Shown piece after piece: positions 45,640 through 54,717 of a stretch of DNA of 64,000 nt. Both the position numbers and the translations under genes were made by a program. How positions within the stretch are numbered: position 1 is the stretch's first letter; each line of letters begins with the position of its first letter. The notes beneath the pieces were generated by a model. The model ran no database searches, was not told where the DNA came from, and saw nothing but the letters and a program-made list of their open reading frames with translations. The stretch lies in the NCBI RefSeq assembly GCF_003416885.1, contig NZ_QVPD01000012.1:16236-80235 (forward strand), given 5' to 3'. Source of the DNA: Cognatiluteimonas weifangensis. Its GTDB lineage: Bacteria; Pseudomonadota; Gammaproteobacteria; Xanthomonadales; Xanthomonadaceae.

Positions 45640-46902
45640 TCAGGCGGTATGGCCGGCGATGAAATCGCGGACCTGCGGATACACCTGCTCGCGCCAGCGG
45701 CGGCCGCTGAAGATGCCGTAGTGGCCGGCGCCCGCCACCGTCAGTTGCTGGCGGTCGGCCGCGGCGATGCCGCTGCACAGCGCGTGCGCGGCGTGGGTCT
45801 GGCCGGCGCCGGAGATGTCGTCGAGTTCGCCCTCGACGGTCAGCAGCGCGGTGCCGCCGCCCTTGTACGAGCGGATCGCCGCCGGATCCACGCGCGCGCC
45901 GGCCACGTCCCACAGCCCGCGCGGCAGCAATTGCTGCTGGAACACGATGCGCACGGTGTCGAGGTAGTACCTGGCCGGCATGTCGAGCACGGCGTTGTAT
46001 TCGTCGTAGAAGCGGCGGTGCGCGGCGGCATCCTCCAGGTCGCCCTTGACCAGGTCCTGGTAGAAGTCCCAGTGCGACATGAAGTGCCGCTCCGGATTCA
46101 TCGCCATGAACCCGGCGTGCTGCAGGAAGCCCGGATACACGCGGCGGCCGCGGCCGGGATAGTTGGCCGGCACGATCTGGATGAGGTTGCTCTCGAACCA
46201 CCACAGCGGTTTCTGCATGGCCATGGCGTTGACCGCGGTCGGCGACTGCCGGGTATCGATCGGCCCGCCCATCATCACCAGCGAGCGCGGGGTGGTCTCG
46301 CCGCGGGCGGCCATCAGCGACACCGCGGCCAGCACCGGCACGGTCGGCTGGCAGACGCTGATCACGTGCAGCTCGCGCGCGCCGATGTGGCGGATGAAGT
46401 CCTGGATGTAGGCCACGTAGTCGTCCAGCGAAAACGCGCCCTCGGCGGCCGGCACCATGCGCGCGTCGAGCCAGTCGGTGACATAGACCTTGTGGTCGCG
46501 CAGCAGCGTGCGCACGGTATCGCGCAGCAGGGTGGCGTGGTGGCCGGACAGCGGCGCCACCACCAGTACCGACGGGTCGCCCTTGAGCGTGCGCAGGTTG
46601 CCGGCGTCGTCGCTGTAGCGCTTGAAGCGCAGCAGCCGGCAGAACGGCTTGCGCGCCACCTCCTGCTCGACCACCGGGCAATGCTGGCCGTCGATCTCCA
46701 CGGCGTGCAGGCCGAATTCCGGTTTCTCGTAGTCCTTGCCGACCCGGTACAGCAGCTCGCAGCCGGCGGCGATGCGCGAAGCCTCGGGGATGCCGGCGAG
46801 CCAGCTACCCGGTGCCGAGAACATCTTCGCGCCGGCCTCGGCCCAGTAGGTCAGCGGCGCCGCGCCGGCGCGCCAGAGTTCGTGCATCTGATACAGCAAC
46901 AT
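45640..46902 (-). CDS. phaZ: Intracellular polyhydroxyalkanoate depolymerase
   Basis: 420 residues, no signal peptide. Alpha/beta-hydrolase with Cys184 as the likely nucleophile in LHVISVCQPTVPVLAA, the Cys variant of the lipase box known from intracellular PHB depolymerases. Further family features: VLVVAPLSGHHATLLRDTVRTLLRDHKVYVTDWLDARMVP, MMGGPIDTRQSPTAVN, RYYLDTVRIVFQQQLLPRG and TVEGELDDISGAGQT (Asp region), VAGAGHYGIFSGRRW (His region). It mobilises stored polyhydroxyalkanoate; no phaC synthase is in the window. Divergence from homologues in substrate length cannot be judged. Confidence 0.9.
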   Translation of the reverse strand: MLLYQMHELWRAGAAPLTYWAEAGAKMFSAPGSWLAGIPEASRIAAGCELLYRVGKDYEKPEFGLHAVEIDGQHCPVVEQEVARKPFCRLLRFKRYSDDAGNLRTLKGDPSVLVVAPLSGHHATLLRDTVRTLLRDHKVYVTDWLDARMVPAAEGAFSLDDYVAYIQDFIRHIGARELHVISVCQPTVPVLAAVSLMAARGETTPRSLVMMGGPIDTRQSPTAVNAMAMQKPLWWFESNLIQIVPANYPGRGRRVYPGFLQHAGFMAMNPERHFMSHWDFYQDLVKGDLEDAAAHRRFYDEYNAVLDMPARYYLDTVRIVFQQQLLPRGLWDVAGARVDPAAIRSYKGGGTALLTVEGELDDISGAGQTHAAHALCSGIAAADRQQLTVAGAGHYGIFSGRRWREQVYPQVRDFIAGHTA

Positions 46903-46998
46903 CGGTCCCCGTGCCCTTGCCGGCGTTGGTGCTGCGCCGCAGCATACTCCATGCCGGGCGCACGCCGCGGCCGCGCCGGTGTGACGCGGGCCGCAATC

Positions 46999-47592
46999 TC
47001 AGCCCGGCAATTCCAGCGCCGTCGCGCGGGCGCGCAGGCCCGGCGCCAGCCAGCAGTGCGAGCCGAGCGCGGCCAGGCCCAGGCGTTCGAAGCGCTGCCG
47101 GTAGAAGTGCGCCGGACGCGCCTGGAACTCCTCCTCGTCGCCCTCGGCGCTGTCCTCGCGGACGAAGACCTCCAGGAACGCCACCCCGCCGCACAGCGCG
47201 GCCAGGCCGGGCAAGCCGCGGTCGAGTTCGCGCGTGGACAGGTAGTGCAGCACGTCGCTGCATACCAGCAGGTCCACCGGCGGGCACGGGCGCAGCAGGG
47301 CGAAGTCGGCGAAGCGCGCCAGGTGCAGGTTGCGCGTGCGGCCGTAGCGCGCGACCGCATACGGGCTGGCATCGAAGCCGAGGTAGCGCGCCTGCGGCCG
47401 CAACCGCAGCAGCGGCGCGCGCCAGGCGCCTTCGCCGCAGCCGATGTCCAGCACCGTGCGCAGCGGCCGCTCCAGGTGGTACTCGGCGGTCGCGACCGCA
47501 AGCGCGACCTTGCGCGCGAGCCGCCGCGCGCCGCCGATGCCGCGGCGGCGATACCAGCGGTCGAAGTAGTCGCGGTCGTATTGCTTGGTCAC
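46999..47592 (-). CDS. Class I SAM-dependent methyltransferase
   Basis: 197 residues, start GTG at 47592 (reading MTKQYDRDYFDRWYRR). Motif I is complete: TVLDIGCGEGAWRAPL; motif post-I YLGFDASPYAV; motif II VDLLVCSDVLHYLS. The segment RDYFDRWYRRRG and the SAM core match small methyltransferases of Xanthomonadaceae annotated only by domain. Substrate unknown. 96 bp from the PhaZ-like gene on the same strand, divergent from the HemJ-like gene. Confidence 0.85.
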   Translation of the reverse strand: MTKQYDRDYFDRWYRRRGIGGARRLARKVALAVATAEYHLERPLRTVLDIGCGEGAWRAPLLRLRPQARYLGFDASPYAVARYGRTRNLHLARFADFALLRPCPPVDLLVCSDVLHYLSTRELDRGLPGLAALCGGVAFLEVFVREDSAEGDEEEFQARPAHFYRQRFERLGLAALGSHCWLAPGLRARATALELPG

Positions 47593-47673
47593 GGGAGTCG
47601 GGCCACGGCAGGCAGGCGGGGACGGGAAGCGCGCGCGTCGTATGATCGCATCCCTCGTTACGGAGCAGCCCGC

Positions 47674-48123
47674 ATGGCCTACCTGTGGACCAAGACCGCG
47701 CACCTGGTGTTCGTGATCGCGTGGATGGCGAGCGTGTTCTACCTGCCGCGGATCCTGGTCAACCTGGCCGAGGCCGGCGACGCGCCGGCGGTGCGCGAAC
47801 GCCTGCTGCTGATGGCGCGGCGGCTGTATCGCTTCGGTCACATGATGTTCGGCTTCGCGGTCGTGCTCGGGCTGGTGCTGTGGCTGGGCTATCTGTGGAT
47901 CCCGGGTTTCCAGACCATGGTCGCTCCCGGCTCGGGCTGGCTGCACGTCAAGCTGGTGCTGGTGCTGCTGCTGCTGGCGTACTTCGTCGCCTCCGGCGTG
48001 CTGTTCAAGCGCCTGGCCGACGGCCGCCCGCTGCCGTCGGCGCGGACGCTGCGCTGGTTCAACGAGATCCCGCTGCCGCTGCTGGTGGCGATCGTGTACC
48101 TGGTCCTGGCCAAGCCGTTCTGA
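47674..48123 (+). CDS. hemJ: HemJ-like protoporphyrinogen oxidase (CopD family)
   Basis: 149 residues, four membrane helices. Starts MAYLWTKTAHLVFVIAWMASVFYLPRILV, with the His and PR residues conserved in HemJ, then ARRLYRFGHMMF, SGWLHVKL (conserved Lys), and the ending RWFNEIPLPLLVAIVYLVLAKPF characteristic of HemJ. It would oxidise protoporphyrinogen IX in heme synthesis where HemG/HemY are absent. Wider annotation is CopD-family protein; HemJ is preferred because of the end motif. Start 47674; GGAGCAG lies upstream. Confidence 0.8.
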   Translation: MAYLWTKTAHLVFVIAWMASVFYLPRILVNLAEAGDAPAVRERLLLMARRLYRFGHMMFGFAVVLGLVLWLGYLWIPGFQTMVAPGSGWLHVKLVLVLLLLAYFVASGVLFKRLADGRPLPSARTLRWFNEIPLPLLVAIVYLVLAKPF

Positions 48124-48280
48124 GCGGCGCGGGCCAGTCCGGCCGGCGGTCGGAGGCCGCGCTGCCGCGCCCGGCGCCGCGCGCGTGTGCGGTGGTGCCG
48201 CCGTTTCCCTGCGTGCGTGCCGCCACAGCGTTCCATGCAGGCGTCTCGCACCGGCTGCCGCGCTCGGCTATCGTCCACCG

Positions 48281-49630
48281 ATGAAGCTGGTCTCGATGTG
48301 GTTCCGGATTCCGTTCTGGCAGCGCGTGCTCGCCGGCTTCGTGCTCGGCGCGCTCGCCGGCTGGGGCTTCGGGCCGTCGGCGGACACCTGGTTCGGGCCG
48401 CTGGGCGACCTCTACGTCACCCTGATCAAGCTGATCGCCGCGCCGCTGGTGTTCTTCGCGGTGATCCATGCGGTGGCCTCGCTGCACGGGCAGAAGTCGA
48501 TGGTCGCGCTGGGCGGGCGCACGTTCGCATGGTTCGCCGTCACCGCGATGCTGGCGGTGGGCGTGGGCCTGCTGGTGGGCACGGTGCTGCAGCCGGGCAT
48601 CGGCGTCGGGGCGCTGTCGATCGCCTCCGACTACGTGCCCAAGACCGTGCCCGACCCGATCCGGGTACTGCTGGACGTGGTGCCGTCGAACGCGTTCTAC
48701 GCGCTGACCGGCATCGGCACCACCAGCAACGCTGCCGGCGAGACGGTGCTGGCGGCCGACAAGGGCTCGATCCTGCCGGTGATCTTCATCGCCGCGCTGG
48801 TCGGCTTCGCCATGGTCAAGCTCGGCGAGCGCGTGGCGCTGGCGCGCAAGCTCGCCGGCGAGGCCAGCGAGCTGATGATCCAGGTCACCCGCTTCGTGCT
48901 CGAGGTGACGCCGATCGGCACCTTCGGCCTGATCGCCGCGCTGGTGGGTTCCTACGGCTTCGGCAAGCTGCTGCCGCTGGGCAGCTTCGTGATCGCGCTG
49001 TACCTGGCCTGCGTCATCCAGATCGTGGTGGTGTACGGCGGCCTGCTGCTGGCGCACGGCCTGAACCCGCTGAAGTTCTTCCGCGGCGCGGCCTCGGGTA
49101 TGCAGGTCGCGTTCGTCAGCTCCTCGAGTTTCGCCTCGCTGCCGGCGGCGCTGCGCAGCGTCACCCACAACCTGGGCGTCGACCGCGACTACGCCGCGTT
49201 CGCGGTGCCGCTGGGGGCGAGCATCAAGATGGACGGTTGCGGCGCGATCTACCCGGCGCTGGCGGCGGTCTTCATTTCGCAGTACACCGGCGTGCCGATG
49301 ACCGCCGACCAGTACCTGGTGGTGCTGATCGCCTCGGTGCTCGGCAGCTTCGGTACCGCCGGCGTGCCGGGCACGGCGGTGGTGATGGCGACGGTGGTGC
49401 TCAGCGCCGCCGGCCTGCCGCTGGAGGCGATCGGCTATCTGTATGCGATCGACCGCGTGCTGGACATGATGCGGACGATGACCAACGTCACCGGGCAGAT
49501 GCTGGTCCCGGTGCTGGTCGCGCGCGAAACCGGGCTGCTGGACCGCGAGGCCTACCAGGCGGCCTCGAGCAATCTCGGCATCGCCGCCGGCGAGGCGGCC
49601 GAGCCGCATCCGCTGCGCGAGCCAGGCTGA
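48281..49630 (+). CDS. Dicarboxylate/amino-acid:cation symporter (DAACS family)
   Basis: 449 residues, eight membrane helices plus two hairpins of the GltPh fold. Signature motifs: LKMLIAPLVF-like LIKLIAAPLVFFAVIHAV, AFVSSSSFASLPAAL (the serine-rich hairpin 1), SIKMDGCGAIYPALAAVFI (NMDG-like motif with KMDG) and GTAGVPGTAVVMATVVLSA (hairpin 2), and DRVLDMMRTMTNVTGQML. It couples Na+ or H+ entry to uptake of glutamate, aspartate or C4-dicarboxylates; which of these is unclear. Start 48281 (MKLVSMWFRIPFWQRV). Confidence 0.94.
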   Translation: MKLVSMWFRIPFWQRVLAGFVLGALAGWGFGPSADTWFGPLGDLYVTLIKLIAAPLVFFAVIHAVASLHGQKSMVALGGRTFAWFAVTAMLAVGVGLLVGTVLQPGIGVGALSIASDYVPKTVPDPIRVLLDVVPSNAFYALTGIGTTSNAAGETVLAADKGSILPVIFIAALVGFAMVKLGERVALARKLAGEASELMIQVTRFVLEVTPIGTFGLIAALVGSYGFGKLLPLGSFVIALYLACVIQIVVVYGGLLLAHGLNPLKFFRGAASGMQVAFVSSSSFASLPAALRSVTHNLGVDRDYAAFAVPLGASIKMDGCGAIYPALAAVFISQYTGVPMTADQYLVVLIASVLGSFGTAGVPGTAVVMATVVLSAAGLPLEAIGYLYAIDRVLDMMRTMTNVTGQMLVPVLVARETGLLDREAYQAASSNLGIAAGEAAEPHPLREPG

Positions 49631-49640
49631 GTGGCGTCCC

Positions 49641-50060
49641 TCAGGCCGGGGGAGGCCGCCGGCGCGGCCGCGCCAGCGTCGACGCCAGCCACGCCGCGGG
49701 CAGCGGCAGCAGCAACCCGAGCACCCCCATCCAGCGGGGATGCTGCGGCATCTGCACGATCATCCCGACCACGCCCGCCATCACCACCAGCGCGACTAGT
49801 CCCGCGACCAGGCGCGGATGCGCGGGCGCGATCCGCGCCGCCACCCAGCCGCCGAGGAAGGCCCCCGCAACCCAGGCCAGCACCACCAGCGCCAGCGCCG
49901 CGGGCGGCTGTGCGGCGAGGAGCCGCTGCAGTTGCTCCGGCACCATCGGGTCCAGCCCGGGGGGCGGTGGATACAGCAGGTGGCCGAGGAATTCGATGCC
50001 CATGATGGCCAGGAACATCGTCGCCAGGCCGGCGAGCACGCCCAGGATCGTCCGCAGCAT
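49641..50060 (-). CDS. Small four-helix membrane protein
   Basis: 139 residues. Hydrophobic segments: LRTILGVLAGLATMFLAIMGIEFLGHLLY, ALALVVLAWVAGAFLGGWVAARI, LVAGLVALVVMAGVVGMIV and MGVLGLLLPLPAAWLAS; a Pro-rich loop (PPPPGLDPMVPEQLQRLLA) lies after the first. Arrangement resembles small hypothetical membrane proteins of the family; no function. Start 50060 (MLRTILGVL). Convergent with the symporter gene 10 bp away. Confidence 0.8.
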   Translation of the reverse strand: MLRTILGVLAGLATMFLAIMGIEFLGHLLYPPPPGLDPMVPEQLQRLLAAQPPAALALVVLAWVAGAFLGGWVAARIAPAHPRLVAGLVALVVMAGVVGMIVQMPQHPRWMGVLGLLLPLPAAWLASTLARPRRRPPPA

Positions 50061-50271
50061 CGGCGTCTCCGCAGCAATCGACGCGAGCATCGCCGCTTCG
50101 ACGGCACCCCGCAAGCACGGCCGCGGTGCGCACGACCGGCATGGGGGCCCGCAGTCCGCGGACGACCGGCGTCTGTCGCGTGTGCGGCCCAGGTGCCGGT
50201 GCCGTCGAAGATGCCGGGCAGACACGGGCGCCTGCGCCCGCAAGCTGCGGACGCGGGCCCCGGACAGCGAA

Positions 50272-50291
50272 AGGCCGCCCTGCGGCGGCCT
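50272..50291 (-). terminator. Terminator after the first NlpC/P60 gene
   Basis: Perfect 8-bp stem AGGCCGCC / GGCGGCCT with loop CTGC, 24 bp beyond the stop of the gene at 50316 (minus strand). The following minus-strand bases TTCGC hold only a short T pair. Confidence 0.6.
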
Positions 50292-50315
50292 GGAACGGGG
50301 AAGGGTGAGGCGGAC

Positions 50316-51023
50316 TCAGATCCCGGCGACGCGCCGCGCCTGCAGGAACTTGCTGCTCCAGTAGCCGCTGTCCAGGCGCGAGACGGTGACGTCGCGGCCG
50401 GTGCGCGGGGCGTGCACGAACTGGCCGTCGCCGACGTAGATGCCGACGTGGTCGACGCGGCCGCGGCGGCCGAAGAACACCAGGTCGCCGGGCGACAGTC
50501 GGGCGCGTTCGACCTGCTCGCCGCTGCGGGCCATCTCCCGCGAGACCCGCGGCAACTCGATGCCCAGGGTGGTGCGGAAGACATAGCCGACCAGGCCGCT
50601 GCAGTCGAAGCCGTCGGTGCTGCTGCCGCCCCAGCGATAGGGCGTCCCCAGCAGCGCCAGCGCGCGCCTGAGCACGCTCTGGATGCGGCCGCCCTCGGCG
50701 GGCTCGGCGGCGGCGGCCGTGTGGCTGCCGATCAGCCGGTTGATGTCGCCGGCGAGCAGCATCGCGCGCTCGGGCATCGGCATGGCCTCGGCGGTTGCCG
50801 GTGCCGCGGCGGCGGCGTGCCCGGGGCGGGCGGCCGACGCGGATGCGGCCGGGGGTGCGGTGAGGGTCGACGGGACGATCGTGTTGGGGGTTGCGGCGTT
50901 GGCCGGCGCGGCGTCCTGGGCGAAGGCCGGCAGCGCGCAGGCGCAGAGCACGGCGCAACACAGGCTGGCGGCCACGCGGCGGGTGGCCGCGGGGCGGTTG
51001 GGAATCAGGTCGGATGGCGTCAC
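50316..51023 (-). CDS. Secreted NlpC/P60 endopeptidase
   Basis: 235 residues, start GTG at 51023 (MTPSDLIPNRP), chosen because it gives the signal peptide RRVAASLCCAVLCACALPAFA; a start at 51146 would put 40 unrelated residues first. After an Ala/Pro spacer, the papain-like core: GTPYRWGGSSTDGFDCSGLVGYVF (catalytic Cys), GDLVFFGRRGRVDHVGIYVGDGQFVHAPRTG (catalytic His), and the ending LDSGYWSSKFLQARRV. It would cut stem peptides of peptidoglycan. A second, related gene lies upstream at 51152, on the same strand. Confidence 0.9.
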   Translation of the reverse strand: MTPSDLIPNRPAATRRVAASLCCAVLCACALPAFAQDAAPANAATPNTIVPSTLTAPPAASASAARPGHAAAAAPATAEAMPMPERAMLLAGDINRLIGSHTAAAAEPAEGGRIQSVLRRALALLGTPYRWGGSSTDGFDCSGLVGYVFRTTLGIELPRVSREMARSGEQVERARLSPGDLVFFGRRGRVDHVGIYVGDGQFVHAPRTGRDVTVSRLDSGYWSSKFLQARRVAGI

Positions 51024-51151
51024 GCGGGGATCGGGGCTGTCATCGTGCCGTGATGGTGCCGCACGATCCCCGGCAGCAGGTTCAAATTCCGTTAAAACGG
51101 CGTGAGGACAGCCGTGATGCCCGCAGGAACCGGGCGGGTGGCGCATTCAGT

Positions 51152-51733
51152 TCAGTGCAGGACGCGCTTGGCGCCGCTGTAATGCTCCTGCCACCAAGGG
51201 CCGTCCAGCCGGTCCAGCCGCACCGTGCCGCCGCTGCTGGGCGCGTGCACGAAGCGCCCTTCGCCGACGTAGATGCCGACATGGCTGACCCGGCCGTCGC
51301 TGCCGAAGAACACCAGGTCGGCGGCGGTCAGGCGCTCGGGCGGGATCCGCGGGCCCTGCCAGGCGGCCAGCTCGCGCGAGGTCCGCGGCAGCCGCAGGTC
51401 GAGCATGTCGCGGTAGACGTAGTTGACCAGGCCGCTGCAGTCGAACCCACCTTCGGGGGTGTTGCCGCCGTAGCGGTAGGGCGTGCCGACCAGGCTGATT
51501 GCGCGCATCAGTACGGCGTTGCTGGCGGCCGGATCGGCCGGGGCGTTGCTGGCCCAGTGTCCGCTCGCGGGCGCCGGGGCGCGGACGGCGTGCCGGGGGC
51601 CGCTCCCGCAGGCGGCCAGCGTCGCCGCCAGCAGCGCCGGTGCCAGCCAGCGCAGGCCGCGCCTTGGCACCCGCACGGGCTTGCCGGGATAATGCGCGAC
51701 CGCCTCGGCTGGGTTCGGGACCGGCTTCGTCAC
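51152..51733 (-). CDS. NlpC/P60 endopeptidase lipoprotein
   Basis: 193 residues, start GTG at 51733. N-terminal LRWLAPALLAATLAACGSG is a lipobox, so the enzyme is lipid-anchored. Core: GTPYRYGGNTPEGGFDCSGLVNYVYRDML (Cys nucleophile), ADLVFFGSDGRVSHVGIYVGEGRFVHAP (His), ending RLDGPWWQEHYSGAKRVL. Closest to Spr/MepS-type lipoproteins. Same strand as, and close in size to, the secreted homologue at 50316, from which it is separated by 128 bp; probably paralogues. Confidence 0.9.
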   Translation of the reverse strand: MTKPVPNPAEAVAHYPGKPVRVPRRGLRWLAPALLAATLAACGSGPRHAVRAPAPASGHWASNAPADPAASNAVLMRAISLVGTPYRYGGNTPEGGFDCSGLVNYVYRDMLDLRLPRTSRELAAWQGPRIPPERLTAADLVFFGSDGRVSHVGIYVGEGRFVHAPSSGGTVRLDRLDGPWWQEHYSGAKRVLH

Positions 51734-51850
51734 GGCGCCAGCTTGGCGCCTTCACGCCGCAACGACAAGCCCCGGCCGCGCCCGACCGTCTGCCGCGCAC
51801 TGACGCGCCGCCCCCTCCTGCCGCCCCGGCGGCCTCCACCGAGTCCCGCA

Positions 51851-52330
51851 ATGAAGATCGAGAAAGACTGCGTTGTCCGTTTCCACTACACCGTGTCCGA
51901 GCAGGGCTCCGCGCCGCTGGAAAGCTCCGGCGAGCGCGAGCCGCTGGCGATCCTTGCCGGCCGCGGCAACATCATCCCGGGTCTGGAGCAGGCGATGGAG
52001 GGCCGCGAGGCCGGCGACAAGTTCGCAGTCGACGTGCCGGCGGCGCAGGCCTACGGCGAGAAGCGCGAGGGCCTGAGCCAGCGCGTGCCGAAGAAGCATT
52101 TCGGCGGCCAGCGCCTGCAGCCGGGCATGCAGGTGGTGCTCAACACCAACTTCGGGCCGCGCGCGGTGACCATCGAGAAGGTCGGCATGAGCGTGGTCGA
52201 CGTCGACCTCAACCATCCGATGGCCGGCAAGGACCTGCATTTCGACATCGAGGTGGTCGAGGTGCGCGAGGCCACGGCCGAGGAACTCGAGCACGGCCAC
52301 GTCCACGGCGACGGCGGCCACCAGCACTGA
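51851..52330 (+). CDS. slyD: FKBP-type peptidyl-prolyl isomerase SlyD
   Basis: 159 residues. SlyD start MKIEKDCVVRFHYTVSEQGSAPLESS; FKBP domain with REPLAILAGRGNIIPGLEQAMEGREAGDKFAVDVPAAQAYGEKR, IF (flap) insert AVTIEKVGMSVVDVDLNHPMAGKDLHFDIEV. The C-terminus is His-rich (EHGHVHGDGGHQH), shorter than the E. coli metal tail, and probably binds nickel or other metals. Cytosolic chaperone and prolyl isomerase. Start 51851. Convergent? No: it is divergent from the NlpC/P60 lipoprotein gene upstream. Confidence 0.95.
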   Translation: MKIEKDCVVRFHYTVSEQGSAPLESSGEREPLAILAGRGNIIPGLEQAMEGREAGDKFAVDVPAAQAYGEKREGLSQRVPKKHFGGQRLQPGMQVVLNTNFGPRAVTIEKVGMSVVDVDLNHPMAGKDLHFDIEVVEVREATAEELEHGHVHGDGGHQH

Positions 52331-52507
52331 CTCCGCGCCCCCGCGCCATCGGCTATCCCCGGGTAGCCCGCCGGCGCGGGTCGTTGCCGTTGGACTTGGT
52401 GGACGCGGCATTGCGTCGCCCCCGTGCCGGATGCCCGGATGACTTCCGGCCCTGACCGAAGGCCGGCTGCGCGGGTTCAATGCGGCATTCCTTGCGGAAA
52501 CCCGACC

Positions 52508-53992
52508 ATGCCCCAGATCCGCCCGCACGACGCATTGCCGCACGGACGCCTGGGCCCGGTCGCGGCGGGCGAACGCATCGTCGCCCTGGACGTGGTCCGC
52601 GGCTTCGCGCTGCTCGGGATCTTCCTGATGAACGTCGAGTTCTTCAGCCGGCCGCTGGCCGACCTCGACGCTGGCCTGCCGGTCGCGGCGGCCACGGGCC
52701 TGGATTACTGGGCCGGCTGGCTGGTGCACGTGCTGGTGCGCGGCAAGTTCTGGACGATGTTCTCGCTGCTGTTCGGAATGGGCTTTGCGGTCATGCTGAC
52801 CCGGGCCGAGCGCGCCGGCGCCGCGTTCACCGCCCCCTACCTGCGGCGCACCCTGGCGCTGGGCGTGATCGGCGCGCTGCACTATCTCTTCCTGTGGGCC
52901 GGCGACATCCTTTTCAGCTACGCGCTGGGCGCGGCGCTGCTGATGATCGTGTTCCATGCGCGGCCGCGGCCGCTGTTCCTGTTCGCGGGGGCGTGCGCGG
53001 CGCTCGCCGCCGGCTGCGCGCTGGCGGCGAAGCTGGGCCTGGGCGCGCCGCCGTGGCAGCTGTTCCTCGCCCTGGGCGTGCCGGTGCTGGTGCTGGCGAT
53101 CGTCGCCGCCGTGCTGCGGCGCTGGCCGCTGTCGGGCCTGCGCCATGCCGGACTGGCGCTGTACCTGCTGCCGTTCCTGGCGATGGCGGTCGGCGGTGCG
53201 GCGATGCTGCAGGCCCCGCCGGAGACGCGTGCGCCGGCGACGGCGCAGGCCGCGCAGGACACGCCGGCGGCGAAAGCGCAGGCGGAGCGCGCGCAACGGC
53301 TGCGCGAACATGCCGCCAGGATCGCCACCGAGGCGCGGGTGATGAGCCAGGGCAGCTATGCCGAGGCGGTGGCCCTGCGCGCGGGCGAATTCGGGCGCCA
53401 GGCAGGCACCGATGCCGCGTTCGCGATGATCGTCCTCGGCATGTTCCTGCTGGGCGCGTGGTTCGTGCGCTCGGGGATCATGCTCGATCCGGCGGCGCAC
53501 CTGCCGCTGTTCCGGCGGCTGGCCTGGTTCGGCATCCCGGTGGGGGTGGGCATCGGCGTACTGGCTGCGGGCATCGCGACCAGCCATGTGCGCGGGCGGA
53601 ACGATGCCGCGTTCCAGCTGGCGACCGGGCTGGCGATGCTCGGCAACCTGCCGGCGAGCTTGGGCTACGTCGCTGCCGTGGTGCTCGCCTTCCATGGCCG
53701 CTGGCGGCGCTGGGTCGCGGCGCTGGCACCGGCCGGGCGCATGGCGCTGAGCAACTACCTGCTGCAGTCGCTGCTGGGCACATGGTTCTTCTACGGTTAC
53801 GGGCTGGGCCACTGGGGCATGGGCCGGGCCGGGCAACTGCTGTTCGTGGTGGTGGTGTTCGCGTTGCAGCTGCTGCTGTCGCACTGGTGGCTGGCGCGCT
53901 TCCGCTACGGGCCGCTGGAATGGCTGTGGCGCGGCGTCACCTACCTGCGCTGGCCCCGCCTGCGGCAGCCCCGGATCGGCCAGGCGGCATGA
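52508..53992 (+). CDS. DUF418 membrane protein
   Basis: 494 residues. RIVALDVVRGFALLGIFLMNVEFF is the DUF418 N-terminal signature, followed by KFWTMFSLLFGMGFAVML and ALHYLFLWAGDILFSYALGAALL. The C-terminal DUF418 domain is seen in LAPAGRMALSNYLLQSLLGTWFFYGYGLG and LLLSHWWLARFRYGPLEWLWRGVTYLRW. About eleven hydrophobic segments. The centre (residues about 235-290) is an unusual Ala/Glu/Arg-rich soluble insert. Function unknown; homologues are often linked with envelope or polysaccharide work. Start 52508 (MPQIRPHDAL). Single transcription unit. Confidence 0.92.
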   Translation: MPQIRPHDALPHGRLGPVAAGERIVALDVVRGFALLGIFLMNVEFFSRPLADLDAGLPVAAATGLDYWAGWLVHVLVRGKFWTMFSLLFGMGFAVMLTRAERAGAAFTAPYLRRTLALGVIGALHYLFLWAGDILFSYALGAALLMIVFHARPRPLFLFAGACAALAAGCALAAKLGLGAPPWQLFLALGVPVLVLAIVAAVLRRWPLSGLRHAGLALYLLPFLAMAVGGAAMLQAPPETRAPATAQAAQDTPAAKAQAERAQRLREHAARIATEARVMSQGSYAEAVALRAGEFGRQAGTDAAFAMIVLGMFLLGAWFVRSGIMLDPAAHLPLFRRLAWFGIPVGVGIGVLAAGIATSHVRGRNDAAFQLATGLAMLGNLPASLGYVAAVVLAFHGRWRRWVAALAPAGRMALSNYLLQSLLGTWFFYGYGLGHWGMGRAGQLLFVVVVFALQLLLSHWWLARFRYGPLEWLWRGVTYLRWPRLRQPRIGQAA

Positions 53993-54139
53993 GCGAGACG
54001 CCGGTCCGTGCCGGCGCCAGTGCAGCAGACACGAAAGAGTGTTTCTCTCAGGCGGGGAACCTTGCGGGGAAACCAGCGGCCCGGCCATTGTGGGACACGC
54101 CGTGGATACACCCCTCAAGTGCGGAAACTTCTGCGGGGG

Positions 54140-54247
54140 GAAGCCGGTGGCCCGGCCTGTGCGGGACACGCCGTGAATACGTCCCTGTAGGCTCCTCGGC
54201 GGCATCCATGCCGCCGACGGTCCCGCACAGGCCGGGCCACCGGCTTC
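54140..54247 (+). repeat. 108-bp palindromic element, copy C
   Basis: 28-bp arms at 54140-54167 and 54220-54247, identical centre to copies A and B. Same orientation as B. Confidence 0.9.
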
Positions 54248-54670
54248 TGCACAGTGAGTCGGCGCTTGTAGAGAAAACCAGCCAGAAGCGATGAACTCCA
54301 AGCTCGCGAAGTCGCCGCCCGGCGGGCTGGGGGTGCGGAGAGTGGACCATGGAGGGTCCACGACCCGACTTTAAAGACAGGAGGTCGTCAGGAGGGCGCA
54401 GCACCCCCAGCCCGCCGGGCGGCGACTCCGTCCGAAGCCGATCTCACGAGCGCAAGCCATGACGCGACGTCATGGACAGGCATAGCCAACGCCCCGACTT
54501 AAAGACAGGAGGTCGCCGGAGGGCGCAGCACCCCCAGCCCGCCGGGCGGCGACTCCGTCCGAAGCCGATCACACGAAGCTAGGCCCTGCATGGCCTGCGG
54601 CCTGACTTAAAGGCAGGAGGGCGCAGCAGGGCGCAGCCGCCCCGGGACCGGGAGGAAAACTCCCAAAGAA

Positions 54671-54692
54671 ACGGCCCGCTTGCGCGGGCCGT
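54671..54692 (-). terminator. Terminator of the M4 peptidase gene
   Basis: 9-bp stem ACGGCCCGC / GCGGGCCGT with loop TTGC, 25 bp beyond the M4 stop (minus strand), followed on that strand by TTCTTTGGG. Confidence 0.7.
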
Positions 54693-54717
54693 TCGGTATT
54701 GCATCGCAGCCGCGGAC

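Larger units (their letters stand above)
53993..54717. repeat. Gene-free repeat cluster 3
   Basis: About 725 bp without a gene. Contents: decayed arm sequence (54055-54110, with CGGCCCGGCCATTGTGGGACACGCC), the 108-bp palindromic element (54140-54247), a stretch homologous to 2430-2620 inverted (GTGAGTCGGCGCTTGTAG, TCGCGAAGTCGCCGCCCGG), two copies of the ACAGGAGGTCG family (54364-54391 and 54493-54519) each followed by AGGGCGCAGCACCCCCAGCC, and a shorter third at about 54608. Then the terminator of the M4 peptidase gene at 54671. Confidence 0.8.
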
